NCBI GenBank assembly: GCA_033725935.1
Contig: MU867064.1
Span: 868,001 to 932,000, forward strand
DNA from: Cladorrhinum sp. PSN259
Taxonomy: Eukaryota; Ascomycota; Sordariomycetes; Sordariales; Podosporaceae
Direction of reading: 5' to 3'
DNA: 64,000 nucleotides
This document shows positions 11,786 to 23,524 of the stretch, in pieces. The notes under the pieces are model-generated. The model was not told the DNA's origin. It saw only the letters and a program-made list of their open reading frames with translations, and did no database searches. The translations under genes were made by a program, and so were the position numbers. Every line of letters begins with the position of its first letter. Position 1 is the stretch's first letter.

Positions 11786-13459
11786 TCAGTACCCTTTGCT
11801 CGGACTCCTGCCCCTTAGTCCCTTGGAGGGGCTCCTATCCCTATCTCCTTTGCTAGGGCTCCTCCTCCCAGACGGCGTCTGTGGAGGCATGATCATTTTG
11901 TAATCTGGTGAATTGTCCGTATCTGTCGCTTCATCCGCAAAAAGAGTCTTCCTAACACTCCGAGGGGTTTGGTTGATTGGCGCCCAGATGTAGGCTTGTG
12001 ACGGGTTGTGATGTATGGAGTGTCCCAACATTGGGGGCACCACTGGTTGTGATTGTATCGGCTCAGCTGGCTTGGCTGGCATTGCAGGTGGCAGTTCGTG
12101 ACGAGAACCACCAAAACCGACGTTTCCGGCAATCAACACCATTGCAAAAAGAGAAAACAAAAACCCCTGATTAAATGGTTATTAGCAAAACTTTGCCCAT
12201 AGAAGAAACGGAAGAGATAGCTTACCCAAGCTTTCAATGTCAACACGCCAACAAATTCGTTCAAAATCTCTGCCACGTTTCGAACGGACACCTGCATTTT
12301 TTTTATCGCATTCGAGTCCTGGTTCATACACATCTCCCACTCGTTACACGGTGCGTCCAAAGCTGGCGCGCGATTTGCCTTGGGGGCGCATCCGTTTCTG
12401 CGGAAATCTTCGCTACAGCGGTTCATTTGGTTGATGAGTTCGTTCTTGGCTTGTTCGTTCGCATGGGCGAGATCATATCGTATTTGGGCGTAAACGCTGA
12501 ACAGCGCATACAAGACAAAGCTGACCACCATCAAGTTGATACCAAACTGCAGCCACCTAGATAGGATCGCCGGGGCGCTGGGGTGGTTGCTGATAGTCGA
12601 GAGAAAGCTGCCAACCAATCCAGTAGTCTCCTTCTTTACTTTTTTGGTGACCATGCCATTCTTGGTCTCTTGTGCCAACTGTTGTGTCAAAGCTGCCTCA
12701 TAGTCGCTGTCTGACTCGTCAGAGTCATGCGGTAGGCGAGGCCGAACACTGCCAACATCTTTATCGCTTGTTAACCTCTTTCTCTTTCGAATCTTGTCCC
12801 TGCCACTCCTTAGGAGCTCTCCTTTTCCGGAGTTATGGTGATTTTTCAAAAGTGTCTTTCCAAAGAGTGTTTTGGTAGGAGAAGGCGTGAACGAGAATTT
12901 CGAAGGGGAATCCTGATAGCGATCAATATCCGGTGTTTCGGCAGGCAGTATAGACGTGTCGTCAGTCATGGCGGGGCTAGATTCGATATCGGAGAACTCG
13001 GACATGACGTGGTCATCGAACCGCTTCTGCGGAGTACTGAATGCAGGATTACGGAACGCTGGCGCTAATGGTCGGTTCACCTGCGGTGCGAAGAATGAAG
13101 AATGAGGCGGCCGTGGCTGGTCTTGCTGAGGCTTAAGTGGTGAACTCCTGCGCGCCGCATTCGCAAACGGATCGGTGCTGACTCGGCTGAATTTGTTCGC
13201 GGGCGAATTGAACGCTGCTGTGGAAGAAGATGAAGAATTAGCAGGGGCAAGGTGGAAGGCCGGTTGAGTCATCTAGCACTCCGAGTGACGGCCATCGCAT
13301 ATCCTGCTGCGAAGTGCGGGCATGGCAGCTTGTGGGAGTAGGTAATAACTTACATAGTGGTTGCTTTTGGAGAATGTTTACGAATGGACTCGTGGGGTCA
13401 ACTTTTGGCTGGTTCTGGTATTCCCAGTCCATGTGTCCTTCCATCCCCCGTCGTTCCAT
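11786..13459 (-). CDS. brl1: Brl1/Brr6-type nuclear envelope protein
   Basis: Three exons (13459-13354, 13217-12226, 12166-11786) yield 492 aa. Brl1/Brr6 proteins sit in the nuclear envelope and act in nuclear pore complex biogenesis and membrane lipid homeostasis. The protein has a disordered Ser/Pro-rich N-terminal half, a basic cluster, a membrane segment (LMVVSFVLYALFSVY), a lumenal stretch with four cysteines (MNRCSEDF..NGC..APC..EMCMN) and a second membrane segment (GFLFSLFAMVLIAG). This is the di-sulfide bridge nucleocytoplasmic transport layout (PF10104). The C-terminal tail repeats SPSKG. I place the start in the upstream exon (MERRGMEGHMDWEY, DPTSPF), not at the in-frame ATG at 13272, because GTAAGT at 13353 and a pyrimidine-rich TTCTTCCACAG ending at 13218 join it in frame. 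It is divergent from IWS1. Confidence 0.88.
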
Positions 13460-14115
13460 GATTGCGACAGTATATCTCAGGTAGCGAGCGACTTGGGCAA
13501 GCGAGCAAAGGTGCTAATGGCAAAAAGGGACGAGAAACGGTGTGAGGGGGTGGTCTCTCTTTTTCTGCAATGTTGAAAACTGCCGGCGTGGACAGCTGTG
13601 TCGTCGGTGGCAACCGATGCAACTAATGCGGGAAGTAAACACCGGGAGTTTTCTGGAACGGGCGCCCCACATTTTGGCTGTTTTCTTTCTCCTGTAGTTC
13701 AGCCCACTCTGCCGCCCCTGTCAATGAACCTTCTGGTCTAGCGAATGGGAAAACCACGGCTAAAATTCTGGATTTCTGAGTTGAGTCAGTGCACGGTCCA
13801 TCCAATTACACTGTGTGACTGCAGGCATCAGGCTGGCTATCGACTTTTGGAAAGTAGCGACGCTGGGTCGCGCGATTCTGCGTGTTCCATTGACGAGACC
13901 AAACTTTTTTCTTCGCCCATCAACCCGATCAACCCGATCAACCCGATCAACCCGATCAACCCATCAGCTTCGGGTTTTAATCAGGAGACGCTTACATTCC
14001 GCAAAATTCGATAGTTAATCTGGGATAACACCCCGAAAACGGCCATCGAACAACCTAGATTCTTGTTGTTCAACACCTTGACCCAGACGTATCGCAACGC
14101 GCAACGCGCAACGCC
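13460..14115. promoter_or_regulatory. Shared upstream region of brl1 (minus) and iws1 (plus)
   Basis: These 656 nt separate two genes pointing away from each other, so promoters for both must lie here or overlap the neighbouring exons. The only obvious structure is the 9-nt tandem repeat at about 13917-13961. I see no convincing TATA box. Confidence 0.55.
13917..13961. repeat. Tandem 9-mer (ATCAACCCG)n
   Basis: About five consecutive copies of ATCAACCCG lie about 155 nt upstream of the iws1 start codon. Copies are near identical, so the array is recent or maintained. Confidence 0.85.
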
Positions 14116-15540
14116 ATGTCCGAGTCCCCAATCGGCTCCGGCGCTCCGCCGGCTGAACATCATGAAGACGCGAATCCCGCAGATACTCATGATGGAGGTG
14201 CGGGCGGTGGTGGTGATGACGAGTCCGATATCCTTTCCGACATTGATGAGGACCAGTTCGAAGATTACGAACCAGAGTTGGAGGACAGGCAAAATGTGGT
14301 GATCGATGAAAACGTCACCAAGGGCCTGAAAGCCGCCAAGAGGCAACAACCCACGGATGATAAAGCGACAAAAAAGAGCAAGGAGGGCCGCAGGCCAAAG
14401 AAACGGTCCAGAGGAGATGACGATGATGAAGATGTTGTTGAGGATGGTGGGCGCCGGCCGCGCAAAACACGAGGTACCGATTCCGGCCGACGTGCTGCTG
14501 CAAAACAGGCCGCCGAGCCAGCGGAGGAACCAGAGGAGAATCTTACCCCCGAGGAGCGACGACGGCGAGCCCTGTCAAAGGCAATGGATGCTGCGCTCAA
14601 AAACCCTACCAAGCGGAGGCGCAAGAAGGACGAGATCGTATGCTCATATTACCTTTACTCTTTCTCTGTCAGAGGCATCCCCGGCCATATAACTAACCAA
14701 GACGATTCAGGATTTGGAAGAGGAAATCGATGATCAAATTGCGAATCTCAAAGTGGCTATGGAGCGGGCCTGTATTGAAGATAATGCCGCGCGCGAGAAA
14801 GGTCACGCGGCTACTAACAAGCTCAAGCTTCTCCCGCAGGTCACCGCCCTTCTCAACAGAACCGCGGTTCAAAACTCGATCCTCGATCCCGATACGAACT
14901 TCCTGCAGTCCGTCAAATACTTCCTAGAGCCCTTGAACGACGGCAGCTTGCCCGCGTACAATATTCAGCGCGACATCTTCCATGCGCTAGTCAGATTACC
15001 TATTGCCAAAGATGTGCTCCTCAGCAGTGGCATTGGCAAGGTCGTCTTCTTTTATACCAAGAGCAAACAGCCCGTGCCGGAAATCAAGCGGATAGCGGAG
15101 CGCCTTGTGGGCGAATGGAGTCGCCCGGTACTCAAGCGGACGGATGATTACAAGAAGCGTCACATTGAGACTCGGGATTTTGATATTGCGTATGTGTTGA
15201 TACTTTCCGCGAAACTTATCTCAGCTATGCTAATACTGCTGACTTCCACAGCGCCGCAAAGAAAGCACAGGCAACTGAAGCCACTTATGGCGGCTCTCAG
15301 CTTACCTTGACCCAGCGCCCAGCGGGCAAGAGCAGGTTCGAGATCGAGCGGGAGCGCGCCCTTGCTCCAGAGGTCAAAGGCAACCGCGCAGTGATGCCCG
15401 GTCTGCCGCAGAGCTATACTGTTGCCCCTAAGAGCACCTTCAATGCTTCGCAAGCCGGTAGCGAACACAGGCCGATTGGCTCTGGTGGTGCCGAGGCATT
15501 CCGGAAGATGATTACCAAGGGCAAGGGTGGAAGGCGCTAA
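14116..15540 (+). CDS. iws1: Transcription elongation factor Iws1/Spn1
   Basis: Three exons (14116-14637, 14711-15189, 15252-15540) encode 429 aa; the introns are 73 and 62 nt. Iws1/Spn1 binds Spt6 and travels with RNA polymerase II. The N-terminal 170 residues are acidic and disordered with basic nuclear-localisation-like clusters (KRRRKKDE). The middle holds the TFIIS N-terminal (LW) helical domain: LPQVTALLNRTAVQ, FLEPLNDGSLPAYNIQRDIF, LLSSGIGKVVFFYTKS, RIAERLVGEWSRPV. The C-terminal tail ends AFRKMITKGKGGRR. Size and order match fungal Iws1. The ATG is the first in frame and follows the 9-nt tandem repeat. Confidence 0.95.
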
Positions 15541-15727
15541 ATTATGCTGATATAGGATGAAGAGGGGATCGAGATTTACTAAGTATTGACGCAAAGCCTC
15601 AAAGACTGCAGACTCGGGGGGGGGGGGGGGGGGTTTTTTTTAATGGATTGGAGCGGTGGGGGGGGGGGAAAGTAAGGGTGGAAAGAAATACCGGCTATGT
15701 TAAAAAAGCCAAATTTTTTTATATACG

Positions 15728-15737
15728 NNNNNNNNNN
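15728..15737. other. Assembly gap (10 N)
   Basis: Ten N bases lie directly against the C-tract. A round 10-N block is typically a placeholder, so the true length of the missing sequence is unknown. Confidence 0.95.
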
Positions 15738-15750
15738 CCCCCGCCCCCCG

Positions 15751-15796
<46 letters not shown>

Positions 15797-15826
15797 CCCC
15801 CCCGCCCCCCGCCCCCCCCCGCCCCG
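15738..15826. repeat. C-homopolymer tract with scattered G
   Basis: About 90 nt are almost only C, with single G interruptions (CCCCCGCCCCCCGC pattern at both ends). Together with the G runs at 15618-15634 and 15658-15668 left of the gap, it could fold as i-motif or G-quadruplex, or be a sequencing or assembly artefact. Confidence 0.8.
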
Positions 15827-17183
15827 TTATGTTTCAGGCATTGCAGCTGTCGTGGTGGAGGAACTGAAGGTGGCAAAGAAAGACCGGCTATGTGAACATC
15901 GCCATATGTTTTTAGCTCCGTGAGAGCAGATACTACAAGTTTTGTCCTTTACAACTACGTACCCGAGGGATAAAAATGGGCTCCTCCAAAAAAGAAGCGT
16001 CTGCTGAAGGAGAGACCAGTAAACACAAGCAAGGGAAAGAACAAAATACAGAACTAATTTCCTTTTTCTTTTCTCTCTTTTTCAAGGAGAACAGTTCGGT
16101 CCTCCTAGTTCACAGAGCGAAAAGATGCAAAAAAGCTTCTGTAATCTTTCTAATTCCCAGTTGAGAAGCATGTCTCAGAGGAAGTAAACATATGTGTGTC
16201 TGCAAATGATGGCAAAAAGAGAGGCGTATTTCAAGAACGTATATAATCTGTTTTAGAATATTAACTAAACTGCCAACGCAGTATTATTATGTATAGAATA
16301 ACTTGAAGAAATAACCAAAAGAAGAAAAAAAGGGTAGTGGGTCGGCCAGTAAATAAGGTAGGTCGCGATATGCGGTTGTATGTATCAATCAGTAACAAGT
16401 CAAGTGAGTGACAATGGTGATGATGATGATGATGAAAAGACAACAAACGAGGAGAAAACATCTGACTGTCGCTAGTTAAAACCCGAAAGTTCAACTCTCA
16501 CCTCATCCATGTCCCGCTAACCTTTTTAGCATTTTCTTTCCTCCTCCTCCTCCTCCTCTTCTCCCATGTTTTATATCTACTACTGACTAGGAAACTATCC
16601 CAGAAAGAAATCCATATCCTTTCAATCCGAATCCGATATATATAACCCCCCCCCCCCCCTCTCTTAGTAAAATCATGGTTCATTACGCATATTGAACTAA
16701 AGGAGAAGAAAAAAAAAGGAAAAGGAGAAAAAAGCAACTTCTGTCAAAACATATAAACCCATGCAAAGAGGAAAGAAAACACCGAGAGGAAATAGAGAAC
16801 TTTTTAACAAGCAGGAACACGACACGCGTTTATGTAAGGGTGATAACAAAAACAAGAAAAGAGCAAACAGTAAATGGTTTTCGCTGAAATATGAACTCCG
16901 GGTTGTCCGCACTCAGATGTTCCGTCCACAAAACTAAAAACCCCCTCTTTCGCTCTCTGTTTGTCCACAAAACACAAGAAACTCTCCCTCCCCCCATCTC
17001 ACTCTGTCTTTCTCTTCTCTCTTCATCCCATATGTATAGCGGAAGAAAAAAATCATTTCCATTTCATCAGAAAGGAGAGTAGAATCCATCATGATCATCA
17101 TCAAAATTCATCCCCAGGTGACAGAGATTTATAAAAAAAGATCAAGACAAAACCCGCGAACATTCGCGAAAACTTACGTCCGT

Positions 17184-19894
17184 CTACCGCTTCCTGACCT
17201 CAGTTGCCCACCCTTCTATGCCCTCACCGCGACTGCCAACCTCAACCTTGTCAATCTTCACGCCCTTCATGCCCGGAGTATCATCCAGCCACGGATGACT
17301 TGCCATACCACCCGCATTGGCTCGTTTCTCAGGGACCAGCTCCAACAGTGGGGTGAGGAAGTCTGCAATGCGCTTGGCCTCATCCTCCTTAAAGTGGTAC
17401 TTCTCCCTCAGAACGTCTGTGAGGGCCCAGTGGCGCAGCCTATGGATATTCCTGAGCTCTCCCTTCCTGTTGAAGATTTCCTGTGACCACTTGCCAGCCA
17501 GGCAGAGAGACTTTGGAAATGGGCCCATCAGCTCGATGATCTGGGCAATGTGATCGTCATCCTTGCCATATTTAGTGCCGGACTGAGGATCAAACAGGTA
17601 ATCACCAGTAATGAGTTCGAAAACCTGGTTCAGCGGTGTCAGCATACGTCAAAGTATTACGGATTAGTTTAAAATAAAAAAATATAAAAAAAGAGAGATT
17701 CATACCATCGCAGCCATACTCCACACATCCGTACTGGCTCCCCATTTTGCGCCCAGGATGACTTCGGGTGACCGATATTGGCGGGTCTGGATATCATTCG
17801 TGAAGTGGTGATTAACCCAGCACGCATTGCCCAGATCCGCGATTTTGACGCTAATGATGTCCCACTGCATATCGTCCGCCTTGCGCTTGTCACCAGTGGA
17901 TAGTGGCGTTGATGTGCCTTTATCCAGCGAGATACCTGAAACCTCCTTAGTCAATATGTCTGCCGTCTTTTCTCTCTGTCTGTCTTCACCATTGTCCCTG
18001 TCCGGTTTCGGCGATGGTTCTTTGGACTTGGTACCGGCTAGTAGTCATAGTCAGTAAACAAATAACAGAGTTGTCAACATGAAGCCTGGGATTTATGTGC
18101 TTACCACCGTGAAGCATCTCGCCCAAGCTGTTGGCTCCTGGAGATGGAAAAAGGGACGCTTGATTGAAGCTGGCATTTAGAGGGGAAGGGAGGGGCTGGC
18201 TGCCAGTAATCAGGGTCCTACGCCTGCGGCGGCCGTTCCTGTTGTTTTCCTTCTCATTGCCTTCGTTCTTGACGACTTTCTGAACGATCTGTTCGACGTC
18301 ACCGATTTCGATAAGGACGTTTTCGGGCTTCAAATCGGTGTGAATGATGCCGCATTCTCGATGCAAGTAATCCAGACCCAAGAGGACCTGCTTGGTGATC
18401 TGCTTTACAAGCGGCATTGGAATACCCCTATGATTCCATCTCTTGATTAGACCCAGCAGATTCTCACCCAGTACCTCAAACACCATGCAGACATGGGTAC
18501 CGTTTGGCCCCTTGTGTTCGAACGAGTCCAGCAGGCTCACAACATGCTTGCGGCCTGGGTGATTCGGGTTCGCTTGAACGATCTTGTTGAGAAGTTTAAT
18601 CTCATCGATGGCGGTTTCCGTGTAGTGAGCAGCCGATCGAACGACCTTCAACGCAACGTGTTTGCCGGTCGTATTGTCTCTTGATAGCCAGACTGTTGAG
18701 AAATGTCCCCATCCCAACTTGCGCACTACGGTGTATTTGCCATCCTTGAACTTCTCACCAACCGTAACAGGATGGTACCCTCCTTTGCAGTAATCCTCAG
18801 AATCTTCTTCATCTGCAGTGTTCTCGGCGACATCCTCTGGGGAGGAGGTTGATGTGGGTGATCCGGTCATTTGTGAGGCTAGATGAGCGGCCCTATAAGA
18901 ATCAGAGTGTAAGTAAATATTCTACATTGCATCGAATCTAATGCGAGGCCACCGCGCAATCTTGATATGAGGTCGCGGGCGGGCAAGGCAGGATTGGCGG
19001 GGTTGGGCGGGCGGGCTGGGCGCACGCAGAACGACGGGAACTGTTGTGCACGGTGCCGAACTCTCGGCGACTCAGTGCTGTCCTGGGGGAGGGGGGTTGT
19101 GGTTTCAAAGGCAAAAGCGGGGACCTTGTCTTTAGCATCGTCTTCATCTTTGAAGGCTGGGATGTTGCGCGTAGTTGGGCGCTAGTGGAGACGGCCAGAA
19201 TTGGTGGTGTTGAAACAGAAATCAGAAAAATGACAGCACAACGGCAGCAAGTTCTCCTTTGCAAACCCAAATGTCTGGCGGGCGGGAGGAGGCGGAAAGC
19301 GGTAAGAGGGGGGATGCGTGTCGGAGGATGGTGCGACGATGCAGAATGCTGCAGCCCAGGCTCACTAAAGCCAAGAACAACAGGACAACAAAAATAATCG
19401 CGGCTCCATCCCCTGTCATCAGGTCCTGGATGGACGGCGAGCAGTGGGAGTCAAAACCACCTGGGCAGCCAGTCACCATGCGCCCCTCGCTGTGTGATGT
19501 CGCAGTGTGAGCGCATGGGCACAGGCGCTTTCCCCTCCATGGATGACCCGCCCACACCCCGCCACCTCTTCCCAGTGTTGGGTGCTGCGCAACCTGGAAA
19601 TGCGTGTTGTGTTTGCAACATCGTTGATGGAGCCGCTTGCGCTCAACCACGCGGTCAAATACAAATCTTGAGAGCAGACGACGGAAACTGTCCGTCGATC
19701 CATGCCGAAGAGTGGAAAGTATGATGCACGTACCCGGGGCCCTCAGTTGTGATGATGGGCTTCAAGCCGTCCTTCTTCCTCTTCTTGTTCAGCGCCGAGC
19801 TTCCATTCGCTGACGCTGCTGTCGCGGCCGAGTCTGGTAATGGCTTTTGCGCCGTCGCGTCCTTTGAATTTTGTTGTTGTTGGGTGCCGTTCAT
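17184..19894 (-). CDS. SRPK-type serine/arginine-protein kinase (Sky1/Dsk1-like)
   Basis: Four exons (19894-19734, 18892-18105, 18037-17706, 17624-17184) give 573 aa. SR-protein kinases phosphorylate RS-domain splicing and mRNA export factors. The Gly loop reads LGWGHFSTVW, the ATP Lys lies in HVALKVVRS, the catalytic loop is HTDLKPENVL, and the magnesium loop is ADLGNACW; DLG in place of DFG is the SRPK signature. As in the family, a spacer rich in basic and Ser residues splits the kinase lobes (ENNRNGRRRRRTL to STGDKRKADD). The C-lobe ends with ASHPWLDD. The 841-nt intron 1 is far longer than the others (67 and 81 nt). Exon 1 adds 53 residues (MNGTQQQQNSKDA...); exon 2 has its own in-frame ATG (MTGSPTSTSS), so a shorter isoform is possible. 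Confidence 0.93.
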
Positions 19895-21917
19895 TTTTAC
19901 GCTTGTGAGTAGTAGATGGTTATGCGAGCAAGATTGGTCGAGTCGAGGCGATGGAAAGCGCGCGTGGCAGTATCAGAGTCGAGAATAAAGGCGAAGCAGG
20001 TGGGGAATCGATAAGGCAGAGGGGCACTTTCGACGCCTAGATGATTGAGCGCAAATAAATATTCAGGCCTGTCCCAGAACAACACCAGTTAGCACTTTGG
20101 TGGCCTGAAGATTGGGATCAAAACAGCTCTTATGATATGTGCCGTGCGATTCGACACCAAGCGGGAGCGTGCTGGCGGACGGATATAAGAGAACTCGAGT
20201 GATTCGATCACGGCGAGAAACCTGAATGCGCTCTCTCCCACTGGCCTCCTCTGGGTTCATCTGGGTCGGCTGCCGACGGGGGATGCGGGAGATGATGCCT
20301 CAGAGCTCTGGAGATGCAACCCTTGCGAAAGCTCTGGATCTTTCTCCCAGCGCACATCAAGACTTGGACCGACCTGATTGGAGTGGATATCGCCAGCGTC
20401 TGGCCTAAGGCTATTATCGAATTGCAAGCTGAATGCGCACCTCGAATCGAGGTGTTGTGTTGCGTGTTTGTATGATTGACAATGGCGACGACCTGTTTCG
20501 GGCACGGGCCGGGCTAGGAAAGTGGGCTGGTGGGCTGGCTGACAAGGCGCGACGAGGGGAAAGACTCGAATGAGGGGCAATAGGAAAAGCTTGTCTCTTT
20601 TTTGGTGACAATTGCAGGTTGCGACGTCTTCTTACCTCTAATCTCACAAAGTAGCAGTATGGGTATATCTGTAGAACCGAGCAGATCACTCGAATACTAG
20701 TTTTGTCCGTTGTAGATTGGTCGAATCCTGAGGCGGAGACGTCATAGACGGTTGTGCAGGGAAAGTTGGTGCCTTGGGCCCGGCGGTCGTGTATGCCGTG
20801 CGTTGTTTGGCTGCAGGAGGGGATATAGCTTGGTTTTGTCGCAGCCGCCGTCGTGATCGCAGTGGGTTGGACGAAATTCCGGATCGATTGGCGGGACCTT
20901 GCAATGATAAAATACTGGGGTTTGTTGGCTGGCAGCTTACAGAAAAACAAGTATTCCTGACGAAAGAAGATGGAAACTTGGAGGTGGAATATTTTAGATG
21001 ATGTGTTTCGGATATGGATGGAATGCGAGAATCTGGGGAGGTTGACCCTCTCGTGGAAGACTTGGCACCCGCCCCCGATGATGCGACAGCTTGGAATCGC
21101 CAAGGTGGGGGTGCTCGATCGATTGAAGTTGGGCGCGATTGCTTGCAGTGAGGAAATCCTGGAGGGCAGGGCAGGGCATTCAGCCAACTCCTTTGTTTGC
21201 GCGGGGCATTCACAGCCAGTTGTTTCGGCAACGTGCGTCCAATTCCCGTCAAGGTCGAGGGCTGTTTGAACTTAAGGATTGCTTCTTTTCTCTCTTAACC
21301 TCAACTTTAGTCTGCGAACCCCAAATGTCTAATTTCAACGGCCTCGAGCGATTCCCCTCCACCATCCCGTCACCGGGTCTTCCCAGCAGTCCGTCGCCCG
21401 TTTTTAATCACCATCTGCACATCTCGATCGTCAACATCTTGGAGCCAATTCCCGCACCTTGACCTACTTATCAGTCCCTTTTTATGCTGCAATATTATAG
21501 GCTGGAAATCCCTCACTGTACATTAGCAGAGATATATGTACTCAGTTTCGGGTATATCTTCTGAAATGGATGCGGTGCTCAGCCGAACACTGCCATCCCC
21601 GCTTAGCATCGAGGTTACCATTCATCTATCGAGTGTGACCGAGCAAGCTCAGACCAACGACCAATTTCACCAGCCAGCGGAGCTGCATCATTTTCCGTAT
21701 CTCAACGAGAAAACCGAGGCCGGAACTAAACCTTAACCCTAAAAGAACATGCACTTGGAAACGCAAACATGGCCACATGCCCCTCCTATCCTGATCACCT
21801 AGATCCTCGAGGACCGCATTTTATTGAACTAATAAATTAATCGTTATCAACATACAACCGAAACCTCTCTCCATTCGTCCATATGAAAAGCCCTCCACAT
21901 GACCAACAACATAAATA
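19895..21917. other. Intergenic: SRPK upstream and bicupin 3' flank
   Basis: ORFs of up to 257 codons on the minus strand (20414-21187) are Ser/Pro/Arg-rich without domains and probably reflect a long 5' leader of the kinase mRNA. A telomere-like AACCCTAA lies at 21735-21742. No gene is supported. Confidence 0.5.
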
Positions 21918-23409
21918 TTACGATTTGATAAGAACCTGCTTCTCCTTCTTGAGCGTCTCGGCCACGCTGATGGGGATCTTGAGCGTCTGAGCAACAATAT
22001 CAGCCGGGGTGAGAGCGAGCCACTGTGTCAGAGGGATATCTGCGACCCGGTCCGATTTGTAAATCTCGATCCAGATAAGGTCCTCAGTGTCAGACGTGTT
22101 TTCGATGTAGTGACTGCGCCGGCGTGTTAGCATTGTATTTACCCTGTAGCTTTCGACAGCTACCAAACATCACCACCAGCACGAGTAAAATCACGTGAGA
22201 CGGTGGTGCAATACGGACAAAAGAGAAGCAAGGACTCACCCTGAGTTATCCGGAAAGGCGGCAGTATCGCCCGCTGAAAAGTCAAATGTGCGAGCGTTGC
22301 CATTACCGATAAAGACAGTAGCCCTGGCATGGCCTTGGTGAAAGTAGAGCCATTCCTCTGCGTTGGGGTGCCAATGAAGCTCACGCAGGCCCTTGGGCTC
22401 AAGCTTGACAAAGGTCGCGGCGATGGTCTTGCTGACGGGGAAGTTGGTCGAGTCAATCTTATAAAACACTCCGCCCTGGCCTGGAACGGACTCGCTTGGG
22501 TGCTCAAAGGTGCGGTAGACGAAGGAAGCGTTGCCCGTGAGCTCGCCCAACGGGTTGGTGACGTTCCTGGTGCTGACGGTGCCGTTAAGGATGTAAGGAT
22601 TCGGGGATGGGACATTCTCGAATACAGATTCGTTAAGACCAAAGTTTTTGGCGAGAATGTCTCGTGGTGTGCGAGCGATCCAGTCATCGACGTTGAAGGT
22701 AGTGCTTGAGATTGGGAGTTAGTGTGGTGTGTTTATCATGCCGGGTGAGACAATCACTTACCCAACCTTGTCAAAGTCCGCCTCGTCAAAGACAAGAAGG
22801 AATTCGTTCTCATCCTCGAGTCCCTGGACCGTGTGGGCTGCTCCCTTGGGGAAATACCAGATATCACCGTAGTTGAGCTTGGCTACTTCGTGCTTGCCTG
22901 ATTCGTCGACGGCTGAGATGAGGATGGAACCCGAGTAAACGATGCCCCACTCGGCAACACGATGCCAGTGAAGCTCGCGGATAGCTCCTTTGCTCAAATG
23001 CTGCTGGGCTGCTGCGATGTCATGGCTTGAAGGCAGATCAGTAATTACTTGTTCACGCACCCAGCCACCCTTGAGGATCCTCGTCTTGGAGTCACTGAAG
23101 CTCCATTTTAGATTGGGAACGACACCGTTGTCAGTCGACTGTTGACCGAGGTTGTCCGGGTTCTGCAAGTCGATCTGCTTGTTGGTACCGCCTACAGTGC
23201 CGTGATGTCAGCTTTGGCATGGAACATCTTGAATGTCGGGGACGTCACATACCTAAAATAGGGGCACCCTTCCCTTTTCCGTCAATGGGTTGACCATTAC
23301 CGAACTGGGGGCCATCGGTCCTCTTCTCGACAGCAGCAGCACCGGGAAGTGCAGCACCAAGAACAGCCTGCGCCAGGACAAAAGTTGAGAGGTTAAGTAA
23401 GCCTCTCAT
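21918..23409 (-). CDS. Secreted bicupin, oxalate decarboxylase family
   Basis: Four exons (23409-23253, 23191-22762, 22704-22240, 22113-21918) give 415 aa. A signal peptide opens the protein (MRGLLNLSTFVLAQAVLG). Two cupin domains follow. The first carries RELHWHRVAEW (His127, His129, Glu133) and a later GAAHTV His172; the second carries RELHWHPNAEEW and SGHYIENT. Both manganese sites therefore look complete. Family members convert oxalate to formate and CO2, or oxidise it. The loop equivalent to the SENS lid of bacterial OxdC reads DFDKVGTTF (193-199) and lacks the Glu at that place, so decarboxylase activity is not certain. Exon joins are clean and fall on this loop. The gene stands alone with its own TATA-like element. 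Confidence 0.9.
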
Positions 23410-23516
23410 TTTGACTAATGTCAAGCAACGAGTGATGAGAGGTGTGGTGCAAAGTGAAAGAGACGAGCAGCCTGTATTCCCTGGCACTTTGGATTTGAGA
23501 GACGGGTCTTTGATGG

Positions 23517-23524
23517 TTTATATA
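23517..23524 (-). promoter_or_regulatory. TATA-like box of the bicupin gene
   Basis: On the minus strand the bases read TATATAAA, about 110 nt upstream of the start codon at 23409, a fitting distance for a fungal promoter with a short leader. No experimental support is visible. Confidence 0.4.

Larger units (their letters stand above)
15541..17183. other. Convergent 3' region with G/C homopolymers and assembly gap
   Basis: iws1 (plus) and the SRPK gene (minus) end towards each other here. A run of about 17 G near 15618, a second G run near 15658, the N gap and a roughly 95-nt C-tract dominate the left part. A (GAT/ATG)n microsatellite lies at about 16415-16436 and a C run at about 16646-16658. 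No gene is supported. Confidence 0.6.

Noticed and set aside
14265..14624. Ser-rich frame antisense to iws1
   Set aside because: Arises from the acidic, Glu/Asp/Lys-rich coding strand.
20414..21187. 257-codon minus-strand frame upstream of the kinase
   Set aside because: No domain, irregular codons and composition like untranslated leader.
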